64,000 nucleotides of DNA from Njordibacter sp937773555 (GTDB lineage: Bacteria; Pseudomonadota; Gammaproteobacteria; Pseudomonadales; Balneatricaceae): contig NZ_CP159830.1 of assembly GCF_047730085.1 (NCBI RefSeq), forward strand, positions 1,612,001 to 1,676,000, in the 5' to 3' direction. Shown here one piece after another: positions 41,588-49,374 of this stretch (positions within the stretch are counted from its first letter, which is position 1; every line of letters begins with the position of its first letter). The translations under genes were made by a program, and so were the position numbers. The notes beneath the pieces are model-generated. The model was not told the origin of the DNA, searched no databases, and saw only the letters and a program-made list of their open reading frames with translations.

Positions 41588-43768
41588 ATGAATGGGCACT
41601 TAAACGCCAGAATCGGTAACGCCAACCTGTCAATTGATACTCAACTATACACCATGGTTGAACAAGAAATTTTGCCAGGCCTAAACCTCAGTAGCGACCA
41701 AGTTTGGCAGGCTATGGCCACCTTGCTTGACGAGTTCCAATCCCGCAACCAAGCCTTGTTAAACACCCGTGAAGAGCTTCAAACTGCGTTAGACGAATGG
41801 CATGTTAACAATCCTTCACCAGACCCGGTTAAATACAAAGCAATGCTGCAGGATATTGGCTACTTGCTGCCTTCACCTGAACAGGTTGAGGTGACGACTA
41901 GTAACGTAGATATTGAAATAAGCACAGTGGCTGGCCCTCAGCTTGTAGTGCCTATTAATAATGCACGCTATGCCCTCAACGCTGCCAATGCTCGCTGGGG
42001 CAGCCTATATGACGCACTTTATGGCACTGACGCATTGACCAGTGAAACCGCAGCGAAAGGCTACGATAGTCAACGTGGTGCTCTGGTTATTTCTTTTGCC
42101 AAAGAACTACTCGATAACCATCTGCCCCTGCTTCAGGCCAGCCATGGACAGGTGACCCAGTATGGCATCGAAGATGGTCAGTTAACGTGTCTGTTAGACA
42201 ATGGGCACTTTGCCCAATTGGCAGATTCTACCCAATTTATGGGCTACCAAGGCGATGCTGTAGCGCCTAAAACCATTTTATTAAAGCACAATAATCTTCA
42301 CCTTGAACTCCACATAGACCGCGAACACATTATTGGTGCTGACGACCTAGCTGGCGTTAAAGACATCGTTATGGAAGCAGCCGTCTCTACGATTATGGAC
42401 TGTGAAGACTCAGTAACAGCGGTAGACGCAGAAGACAAGGTTATCGTATATCGCAATTGGTTAGGCCTTATGAAAGGTGACCTAGCTATAGATTTACAAA
42501 AGAAGGGTAAAACCATTACTCGCACATTAAATGGTGATCGTCATTATGTAGGCCCAAAAGGTGACCGCTTTAGTTTGCATGGCCGTAGTTTGTTGTTCAT
42601 TCGTAACGTTGGCCATTTAATGACTAATGACGCCATCTTGAACAGCCAAGGCGAAGAAACACCAGAAGGCATCATGGATGGCTTTATTACTAGCCTTTGT
42701 GCCTTACACGACATACGTGGCGTTTCGGCTAAAGGTAATAGCCGTGCTGGTAGCATTTATATTGTAAAACCTAAAATGCACGGGCCAGAAGAAGTGGCCT
42801 TTACCTGTGACCTATTTAGCCGTATAGAAGAATTATTAGCGTTACCCAAGAATACCCTTAAAGTGGGCATCATGGATGAAGAACGCCGCACTAGCGTAAA
42901 CTTAAAAGCCTGCATTGGGGCTGCTAGTGAGCGAGTAGCGTTTATTAACACTGGATTTTTAGACCGCACAGGTGATGAAATTCACACGTCAATGAGGGCT
43001 GGTGTCATGTTGCCTAAAGGCATCATGAAACAACAGGCGTGGATTGCAGCCTACGAAGGTAACAATGTTGAAACAGGGTTAGCATGTGGCCTGCAAGGCC
43101 GTGCTCAAATTGGTAAGGGTATGTGGGCTAAGCCAGACTGCATGGCAGAAATGATGGCCACCAAGTTAGAACACCCTCTGTCTGGTGCGACAACCGCATG
43201 GGTTCCCTCACCTACCGCAGCAGTGCTACACGCATTACATTACCATCAGGTTTTGGTGCAAGATCGCCAAAAAGAATTAACTAATGCAGCCCAAACAATA
43301 AAAGTAGAGCAAGACGACTTACTTGCTATTCCTCTTTTGGGTGACCATAGCCTGAGCGAAGATGACATAACTCGCGAGTTGGACAATAACTGCCAAGGGC
43401 TATTAGGCTACGTGATTCGCTGGGTAGAAAGTGGGGTGGGCTGCTCTAAAGTGGCCGATATTAATCAAGTGGGCTTGATGGAAGATCGTGCCACCTTAAG
43501 AATTTCTTCACAATCTTTAGCCAACTGGTTAGCGCATGGTTTTGTCACTAAACCCATGGTAATGGACAGCTTAAAGCGCATGGCAGCTTTAGTTGACGAG
43601 CAAAACGCGGGGGACCCTACTTACAGGAACATGGCGCCAGATTTTGACTCTAGCGTTGGTTTCCAGGCAGCCTGTGAACTCGTTTTTGAAGGCACAGCTC
43701 AGCCTAGTGGTTATACCGAACCTGTGCTGCACAGGCGTCGTAAAGAAGCTAAGCGGGTGTTCGGTTAA
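41588..43768 (+). CDS. glcB: Malate synthase G
   Basis: Condenses glyoxylate and acetyl-CoA to malate, completing the glyoxylate shunt started by AceA. At 726 aa it is the monomeric G isoform. Marks are the N-terminal helical clasp; NNARYALNAANARWGSLYDALYG; the catalytic barrel with MDCEDSVTAVDAEDK and GRSLLFIRNVGHLMTNDAI; MDEERRTSVNLKACI; and TGDEIHTSMRAG. AGGAG lies seven bases before the ATG. The gene stands downstream of the LysR gene with its own promoter-like region. Confidence 0.96.
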   Translation: MNGHLNARIGNANLSIDTQLYTMVEQEILPGLNLSSDQVWQAMATLLDEFQSRNQALLNTREELQTALDEWHVNNPSPDPVKYKAMLQDIGYLLPSPEQVEVTTSNVDIEISTVAGPQLVVPINNARYALNAANARWGSLYDALYGTDALTSETAAKGYDSQRGALVISFAKELLDNHLPLLQASHGQVTQYGIEDGQLTCLLDNGHFAQLADSTQFMGYQGDAVAPKTILLKHNNLHLELHIDREHIIGADDLAGVKDIVMEAAVSTIMDCEDSVTAVDAEDKVIVYRNWLGLMKGDLAIDLQKKGKTITRTLNGDRHYVGPKGDRFSLHGRSLLFIRNVGHLMTNDAILNSQGEETPEGIMDGFITSLCALHDIRGVSAKGNSRAGSIYIVKPKMHGPEEVAFTCDLFSRIEELLALPKNTLKVGIMDEERRTSVNLKACIGAASERVAFINTGFLDRTGDEIHTSMRAGVMLPKGIMKQQAWIAAYEGNNVETGLACGLQGRAQIGKGMWAKPDCMAEMMATKLEHPLSGATTAWVPSPTAAVLHALHYHQVLVQDRQKELTNAAQTIKVEQDDLLAIPLLGDHSLSEDDITRELDNNCQGLLGYVIRWVESGVGCSKVADINQVGLMEDRATLRISSQSLANWLAHGFVTKPMVMDSLKRMAALVDEQNAGDPTYRNMAPDFDSSVGFQAACELVFEGTAQPSGYTEPVLHRRRKEAKRVFG

Positions 43769-43809
43769 TCCGAACCCACGGCTTCATTTTGTAAAACATG
43801 TAGTTTAGG

Positions 43810-43848
43810 TTTACCCTGCGGTCATCCCCACGATTACTGCAGGGTAAA
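43810..43848. repeat. Ten-base inverted repeat downstream of glcB
   Basis: TTTACCCTGC (43810-43819) and GCAGGGTAAA (43839-43848) are perfect arms around a 19-base loop, 42 bases after the glcB stop. No T-run follows, so it is not a standard terminator. The rest of the 307-base glcB-ygiQ gap shows nothing I can name; an 81-codon minus frame there is Arg/Cys-rich and looks like chance. Confidence 0.5.
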
Positions 43849-44075
43849 ATAACATGGTATCTCCTACCCTGTGCCGCCTCATTAACAGCGACCTTGTAGC
43901 CACTTAAGCTAACACAACAGTAATAAAAGCATCCGCAATACAAGCCTCTCCTCACCAATACCCTGGGTTTTGGCCCTCTTTGCCTGCTGTTCATTGACAG
44001 GATACATGGCGCGCCATCATTAAAGTAACGCTACTGCGAGGTTGACTAGGCTTTATTTTTTACACGATAGCGCAC

Positions 44076-46277
44076 TTATCTTGAGCGTCTCATTTTCTGG
44101 GCTCTTGGCGACGTATGTTTGGTTAAGCCTTGCTTACCCTTAGTCGCTCTAGGTGCAGATCGACTAAACTCACCATGCGTTTCCGCAGGCACTAAGCACT
44201 GAGGGCCTTTGCCTATGAGCTTTTTCATACCCATATCGATTAAAGCTTCACGTATTTGGGCCCAGTTTTTAGGGTCATGATAACGCAATATGGCTTTGTG
44301 TAATCGGCGCTGACGAATGCCCCTAGGGATACTGACTCGCTCACTTTCTCGAGTTACCTTTTTTAACGGATTAACCTCTGTGTAATACATCGTAGTGGCA
44401 TTACACATAGGCGATGGATAGAAGTTCTGTACCTGATCCAAACGGAATTTGTTCGTTTTTAGCCACATGGCCATATTCACCATGTCTTCGTCACGAGTGC
44501 CAGGGTGTGCACTAATAAAGTAGGGAATAAGGTACTGTTCTTTACCTGCTTCTTTGGAATACTTTTCGAACATGCGCTTAAACTTGTTATAGCTGCTCAT
44601 GTTAGGTTTAAGCATGTGCTTTAGAGGCTCATCTTCGGTGTGCTCAGGGGCAATTTTTAAATAGCCACCCACGTGATGAGTAACTAGCTCTTTAACATAT
44701 TCAGGGTCTCGAATGGCCAAGTCATAACGCAAGCCAGAGGCGATCAATACCTTTTTAACGCCAGGCAGTGCCCGAGCACGGCGATATAAAGAAATAAGAG
44801 GCTTATGATCTGTACCCATAAAATCACATATCTTGGGGTACACACAGGAAGGCAAACGGCACGTGGCTTCTACCTTTGGGTCTTTACAGTGCAAACGGTA
44901 CATGTTGGCCGTAGGGCCACCAAGGTCTGACACCACGCCAGTGAAGCCTGGCACCTTGTCACGCATGTCTTCCACTTCGGCAATAATAGAGTCTTCAGAG
45001 CGGTTTTGAATAATACGGCCTTCATGCTCCGTAATAGAGCAGAAACTACAGCCACCAAAACAGCCGCGCATGATGTTGACCGAAAAACGGATCATGTCAT
45101 AGGCAGGGATTTTTTCATCGCCATACATCGGGTGAGGTACCCGAGCAAAGGGCGCAGCAAAGACGTAATCCATTTCTTCTGTGTCTAAAGGCATCGCTGG
45201 GGGGTTAACCCACAAGGCCTTATTACCATGCTCTTGATACAGTGCCCTGGCACTGCCAGGGTTCGTTTCATGGTGCATTACCCGGCTTGCGTGGGCATAC
45301 ATAATAGGGTCAGACTTTACCACGTCATAGCTTGGCAACTTGGCGTAGGTTTTAAACCAAGGTTGGCCTTTAACAGGCTCATAGGCCGCCATTGGCTTAA
45401 TAGACAAGGTTTGAACAGCATCTTTAGCAGCAACAGGCTCTGGATTAGTGCCATTACTTGCCTCACAGTTGCTCATTTTTGTGGTGTCTATATAGGGGTT
45501 TATAATGGCATCAATCATCCCTGGCGCATCCAATGTGGTGGAATCTTTACCACGCCAGCCTGCCAAAGGCTGCTTTACCATAATGGCCGTACCACGGATG
45601 TCTTGCATCTGCTCAAGGGTTTCGCCATTGGCAATGCGATGAGTCACTTCCACTAAAGGCCGCTCCGCGTTGCCATAAATAAGCATGTCGGCTTTAGAGT
45701 CCACTAACATAGAACGACGCACTTTTTCTGACCAGTAATCATAGTGGGCTATACGCCTTAAGCTGGCTTCAATACCACCAATAATAACGGGTACACCTTT
45801 GAAGGCTTCTTTACAGCGCTGGGTATAGTGCAAGGTGGCACGATCTGGGCGTTTGCCGCCCACGTTACCAGGTGTATAGGCGTCATCATGGCGTAAGCGC
45901 CTGTCTGCAGTATAGCGGTTAATCATGGAATCCATGTTACCTGCCGCTACACCAAAATATAAATTAGGCTTGCCCAAAGCCTTAAAAGCTTCGGCGCTGC
46001 TCCAATCTGGCTGGGCAATAATACCCACGCGAAACCCTTGCGACTCCAGTAAACGGCCAATAATAGCCATGCCAAAGCTTGGATGATCCACATAGGCATC
46101 GCCAGTGACCACAATAACGTCACACGAATCCCAACCTAGCTGATCCATCTCTTCGCGGGTGGTGGGTAAAAATGGGGCCGCCCCGAAACACTCCGCCCAA
46201 TACTTAGGGTATTCAAAGATACGTTTTTCTGGTGCCAAGTAGGACGACATATCAGAAGCAGTATTAGAGTTGGACAT
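44076..46277 (-). CDS. ygiQ: YgiQ-family radical SAM protein
   Basis: A radical SAM enzyme of the YgiQ/UPF0313 family; its substrate is unknown to me. An N-terminal cobalamin-binding-like domain (VVTGDAYVDHPSFGMAIIGRLL) precedes the radical SAM core with the 4Fe-4S motif CFGGCSFC (CxxxCxxC) in NIMRGCFGGCSFCSITEHEG. It also has LGGPTANMYRLHCKDP and a C-terminal YHDPKNW segment. At 733 aa it is full length. It ends in an Arg/Lys-rich tail (HTSPRAQKMRRSR), and is divergent from the DEAD-box helicase gene. Confidence 0.92.
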   Translation of the reverse strand: MSNSNTASDMSSYLAPEKRIFEYPKYWAECFGAAPFLPTTREEMDQLGWDSCDVIVVTGDAYVDHPSFGMAIIGRLLESQGFRVGIIAQPDWSSAEAFKALGKPNLYFGVAAGNMDSMINRYTADRRLRHDDAYTPGNVGGKRPDRATLHYTQRCKEAFKGVPVIIGGIEASLRRIAHYDYWSEKVRRSMLVDSKADMLIYGNAERPLVEVTHRIANGETLEQMQDIRGTAIMVKQPLAGWRGKDSTTLDAPGMIDAIINPYIDTTKMSNCEASNGTNPEPVAAKDAVQTLSIKPMAAYEPVKGQPWFKTYAKLPSYDVVKSDPIMYAHASRVMHHETNPGSARALYQEHGNKALWVNPPAMPLDTEEMDYVFAAPFARVPHPMYGDEKIPAYDMIRFSVNIMRGCFGGCSFCSITEHEGRIIQNRSEDSIIAEVEDMRDKVPGFTGVVSDLGGPTANMYRLHCKDPKVEATCRLPSCVYPKICDFMGTDHKPLISLYRRARALPGVKKVLIASGLRYDLAIRDPEYVKELVTHHVGGYLKIAPEHTEDEPLKHMLKPNMSSYNKFKRMFEKYSKEAGKEQYLIPYFISAHPGTRDEDMVNMAMWLKTNKFRLDQVQNFYPSPMCNATTMYYTEVNPLKKVTRESERVSIPRGIRQRRLHKAILRYHDPKNWAQIREALIDMGMKKLIGKGPQCLVPAETHGEFSRSAPRATKGKQGLTKHTSPRAQKMRRSR

Positions 46278-46413
46278 TGGCGGACCTTTTAGTCAATTAA
46301 AGCGCTCGCTTAAAGCGGTGGCGTATTATAACACGATGAAATCTCCCCGTCTTCGCGCTCCTCGTAATGACAACTAAGAGGTGCTAAAATGCCGCCTTAA
46401 CTAAGGAGCATCC

Positions 46414-47754
46414 GTGACTACAGCCACCCCACACATACCCGCCCCCGTTCCATCCATCAGCTTTGCAGATCAAGCCTATAATCCTCGGTTACAAATCAAC
46501 ATAGCCCAGCAAGGGTTTGAACATGCAACTGAAGCCCAGTGCCATGCGCTGCCAGTTGCGCTAGCAGGTAAAGACTTACTCATGAGCGCTGACACAGGCA
46601 GTGGCAAAACACTGGCGTATGTTATCCCTGCCCTTAACAAAATACTCAACACCAAGGCAGTGGGTTTTAGCACACGCTGCTTAATCTTAGTGCCCACACG
46701 GGAACTAGCGCACCAAGTGCTAAGCCTAACTAACAAGCTAATTAAAGGCACTAAGGTAAAAGCAGCGTTAATATTGGGTGGCGAAGACTACCACTACCAG
46801 CAAGCCCTCTTGCGTAAAAACCCAGATATTGTGGTTGCCACGCCTGGGCGGTTTATGGAGCACCAACGCAAAAACCAAACAGACACTAAACACTTAGAGC
46901 TTTTGGTGATTGATGAAGCCGACCGCATGTTAGAGCTTGGCTTTTGTGAAGACGTAGAAATGATCGCAGGTGCGTGCAACCCTAAAAGGCAAACCCTGTT
47001 TTATTCTGCCACCTTACACAGCCCTAAAGTACAAGAAATGGCTCAAGTATTGCTGAAAGAGCCTGTAGACATTCGCCTTAATGACGCCACGCAAGTGCAA
47101 GAAAATATTAAACAAATGGTGGTAGTATGCGACGAGATAGAACATAAAAAACGCGTATTAGCTTGGCTTCTGGCCCACGAACCGGCAAAAAAACACCTCA
47201 TATTCTGTAATAGCCGCAAACTCAGCGAAGAGCTAGCCAACTTTTTAAAGAGCCACAGTGTCAATGCAGTTGCCCTGCACGGCGAATTGCCACAAGATTT
47301 ACGCAACGACATCACCCGCCAGTACCGCCAACACAGCTTTAACACTCTAGTGGCCACAGAAGTGGCTGCAAGAGGGCTAGATATAGACGGTGTGGAGCTA
47401 GTGATCAATTTTGATATGGCACGTAACTTAGATGACTATTTACACCGCACAGGCCGCACGGGCCGTGCAGGGGCAAAAGGCAAAGCCATTAATTTGGTAA
47501 ATATTTCTGAACGCGGATTATTGCTTAGTGTAGAAAAAGCCCAAGGCAAAGCCCTAGAGCGCATGGTGATTAAAGGCCACGAAGCCAAAGAGCACCGCGA
47601 CGCAGTAAGTGCCGCCAAACAAACACCCAAACCAAAGGCTAAACCGCCTACCCCTAAAAGCAGAAAAGAAGCGGCTGAAGAGCGCCAAGCCCAGACCAAC
47701 GCCGCAAGTATATGGGGCGATGGCACTAAACCGTTTGGTAAAAATAAGTTTTAA
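46414..47754 (+). CDS. DEAD-box ATP-dependent RNA helicase
   Basis: A DEAD-box helicase of 446 aa. The Q-motif region is followed by the Walker A AxTGSGKT (about residues 59-66), PTRELAHQ, the VIDEADRML DEAD motif, FYSATL (SAT), and the helicase C domain with VATEVAARGLDIDGVE and HRTGRTGRAGAKG. The C-terminal tail is rich in Lys, Pro and Ala (KPKAKPPTPKSRKEAAEERQ), as in SrmB/RhlE-like proteins that bind rRNA. Which E. coli paralogue it matches best I cannot tell. The start is GTG 46414 with AAGGAG upstream. Confidence 0.92.
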   Translation: MTTATPHIPAPVPSISFADQAYNPRLQINIAQQGFEHATEAQCHALPVALAGKDLLMSADTGSGKTLAYVIPALNKILNTKAVGFSTRCLILVPTRELAHQVLSLTNKLIKGTKVKAALILGGEDYHYQQALLRKNPDIVVATPGRFMEHQRKNQTDTKHLELLVIDEADRMLELGFCEDVEMIAGACNPKRQTLFYSATLHSPKVQEMAQVLLKEPVDIRLNDATQVQENIKQMVVVCDEIEHKKRVLAWLLAHEPAKKHLIFCNSRKLSEELANFLKSHSVNAVALHGELPQDLRNDITRQYRQHSFNTLVATEVAARGLDIDGVELVINFDMARNLDDYLHRTGRTGRAGAKGKAINLVNISERGLLLSVEKAQGKALERMVIKGHEAKEHRDAVSAAKQTPKPKAKPPTPKSRKEAAEERQAQTNAASIWGDGTKPFGKNKF

Positions 47755-47790
47755 CCGCTCACTCTCGCCACCCCTAGCTTTCCTGCCAAC

Positions 47791-47971
47791 CTAAAGTAAA
47801 TCATAGAAGCGCTCGCCAATGGCCTGCGCTCTCACCTCTATTGTCTTATACCCAAGCACAGGCTCAAGGCGTATCACATTCTCTTAGCGTATAGCTCCAA
47901 CTTAGTTGCGCATAACCCAGCTTAATATATTCTGCACACTGCAAATCTTTTTGTCTGTATAGATCACTCAT
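47791..47971 (-). pseudogene. Decayed 3' end of an acetyltransferase-like (GNAT-like) gene
   Basis: Read on the minus strand, one frame gives AEYIKLGYAQLSWSYTL; after a single-base frameshift near 47883 the next gives ENVIRLEPVLGYKTIEVRAQ, ending at a TAG (47791-47793). Joined, this follows the C-terminal pattern of a GNAT-like family (LSW-LExN-...-LGYKTYxV). The N-terminal part is missing; the upstream bases run into the porin terminator. The 313-base gap holds nothing else. The identification rests on a short remembered pattern. Confidence 0.4.
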
Positions 47972-48017
47972 TGACCATCAGAACATTACTAATAATACAT
48001 TTCTTACAGGCAAAAAA

Positions 48018-48039
48018 AAGACTCCCGAAGGAGCCTTTA
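48018..48039 (-). terminator. Porin gene terminator
   Basis: AAAGACTCC, loop CGAA, GGAGCCTTT: a nine-pair stem with one A-C mismatch. A run of eight A on the plus strand gives the U-run for the minus-strand porin transcript. Confidence 0.8.
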
Positions 48040-48067
48040 TAACTATACAGTTAGCTTCTAATTAAAA

Positions 48068-49078
48068 TTAGAATGCCACCGTGTAAGTTACGCTAGTTTC
48101 GCCGTCGTTAGTTCCACCGTCGCGAGCCAATTCTAGGTCTGCATTGCCAAAGTCTAGAGCAACAGAAGCGTCTGTAGTCTTGTCATCAGTCTTAGTTACA
48201 GAGGCAGTCAAGTTACCAGAAGTGTAAGAAACACCCATGCTTGTTGCAGTAGCATCAGAATCGATTTCAGCAGCCAAAGAAAGACCACCAGCTAGTGCAT
48301 AGCCAAGATCAATCTGGTATTCGCTGTCGTTATCCATAGAAGCAGTTACAGTCAACGAGTCCATAGAAGTTGTGTAAGAAACATTGAAGTCTGTGTCAGT
48401 ATCAATTGAATCTTTACCAGCTGTAATAGAAAGGTCACCCATAGTGTAAGCAACACCAAATGCAGTCATTGCTTGGTCAACACCAGTACCATTTCCTGTC
48501 ACAGTCGGTGAAGTGGCTGTACGGTCTTTGTTAGCAGCAGCAGAAGCATATGCATAACCAACAGTGATACCATTAAAGTCGTACGAAACACCAAACTGAC
48601 TACCACGAGTTTCTACATCAGCAGGAGAGGCTGCTGTAGCTTCTGCAGCTGTAACAGCAGTTGGGCCAGTAGCGCCGTTAACCTGTGCAGAGATTGAAAG
48701 ACCAGCTTGAGTAGTAGAGAAGTGAATACCAGTAATAGTAGTGTCACCGTCATCAGAGTCATCAGATGCGCCAACAGCTCCACCGACGTCGCCAGACTGG
48801 AACGCTGCGTCGTTAGTGATTTCACCAACAGTTAACGTACCGAAGTCACCAGCCAAAGAAGCTGTTCCTTGGCTTTCGCCATCAAGAACGTCAAAAGTAG
48901 CAGTAGCGGTCATGCCGTTAGCCAATACTTCAGAAGCAGACAAAGACAAAGCAGCGTCAGTGTCAACAACACCTTGGTCTGTGTAGTTAGTAGAAACAGA
49001 ACCCGATAAGGTCATGTCAGCTTGGGCAGCTACTGGAAGCGCAGCGGCGATCGCAAGAGCGATTAGAGTTTTGTTCAT
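48068..49078 (-). CDS. Outer-membrane porin (gram-negative porin type)
   Basis: A secreted beta-barrel protein of 336 aa. It has a signal peptide, MNKTLIALAIAAALPVAAQA, with cleavage before DMTLSGSVSTNY. Alternating strands of the porin pattern (GDFGTLTVGEI, SQFGVSYDFNGITVGYAYA) follow, and the C-terminal VTYTVAF ends in Phe, the BAM recognition residue. It is very rich in Asp, Thr, Ala and Ser, and poor in Lys and Arg, as in many marine outer-membrane proteins. Substrate specificity cannot be told. AGGGG lies before the ATG; the 296-base upstream region is AT-rich and carries an 18-bp palindrome. Confidence 0.85.
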   Translation of the reverse strand: MNKTLIALAIAAALPVAAQADMTLSGSVSTNYTDQGVVDTDAALSLSASEVLANGMTATATFDVLDGESQGTASLAGDFGTLTVGEITNDAAFQSGDVGGAVGASDDSDDGDTTITGIHFSTTQAGLSISAQVNGATGPTAVTAAEATAASPADVETRGSQFGVSYDFNGITVGYAYASAAANKDRTATSPTVTGNGTGVDQAMTAFGVAYTMGDLSITAGKDSIDTDTDFNVSYTTSMDSLTVTASMDNDSEYQIDLGYALAGGLSLAAEIDSDATATSMGVSYTSGNLTASVTKTDDKTTDASVALDFGNADLELARDGGTNDGETSVTYTVAF

Positions 49079-49108
49079 TGAAATTCCCCTTCAATAAGAT
49101 TAATAAGA

Positions 49109-49126
49109 TTTAACTAGCTAGTTAAA
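49109..49126. promoter_or_regulatory. Perfect 18-bp palindrome in the porin leader
   Basis: TTTAACTAGCTAGTTAAA reads the same on both strands, 31 bases upstream of the porin ATG. It is a candidate operator, or a hairpin in the mRNA leader near the ribosome-binding site. No regulator family recognised. Confidence 0.55.
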
Positions 49127-49374
49127 CAATTACTTTGTGTTGTCAAAACCAAAACAAACCTTAATGATTCGTTTTGCTACGACACCACATGGTAATACTT
49201 TTTTAACTGCCTGTAAAATATACACAGCAGTAGAATATTTAAATAAGCGCAGCAATCTTAACATTAAAAAACATCAAGTAACAAGCCCAAACAAAAGTTT
49301 TATTTACTGACTAAACAGGCACTTAGCTTTACCATCAAGACTTGTCTTAGCGTGGTTAAAACAAGCCTAGGCCA

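Noticed and set aside
43749..43994. An 81-codon minus-strand frame in the glcB-ygiQ gap
   Set aside because: It overlaps the glcB 3' end, is Arg/Cys-rich, and has no ribosome-binding site or family match.
45228..45656. A 142-codon open frame antisense to ygiQ
   Set aside because: It overlaps the conserved YgiQ coding sequence and shows no recognisable domain.
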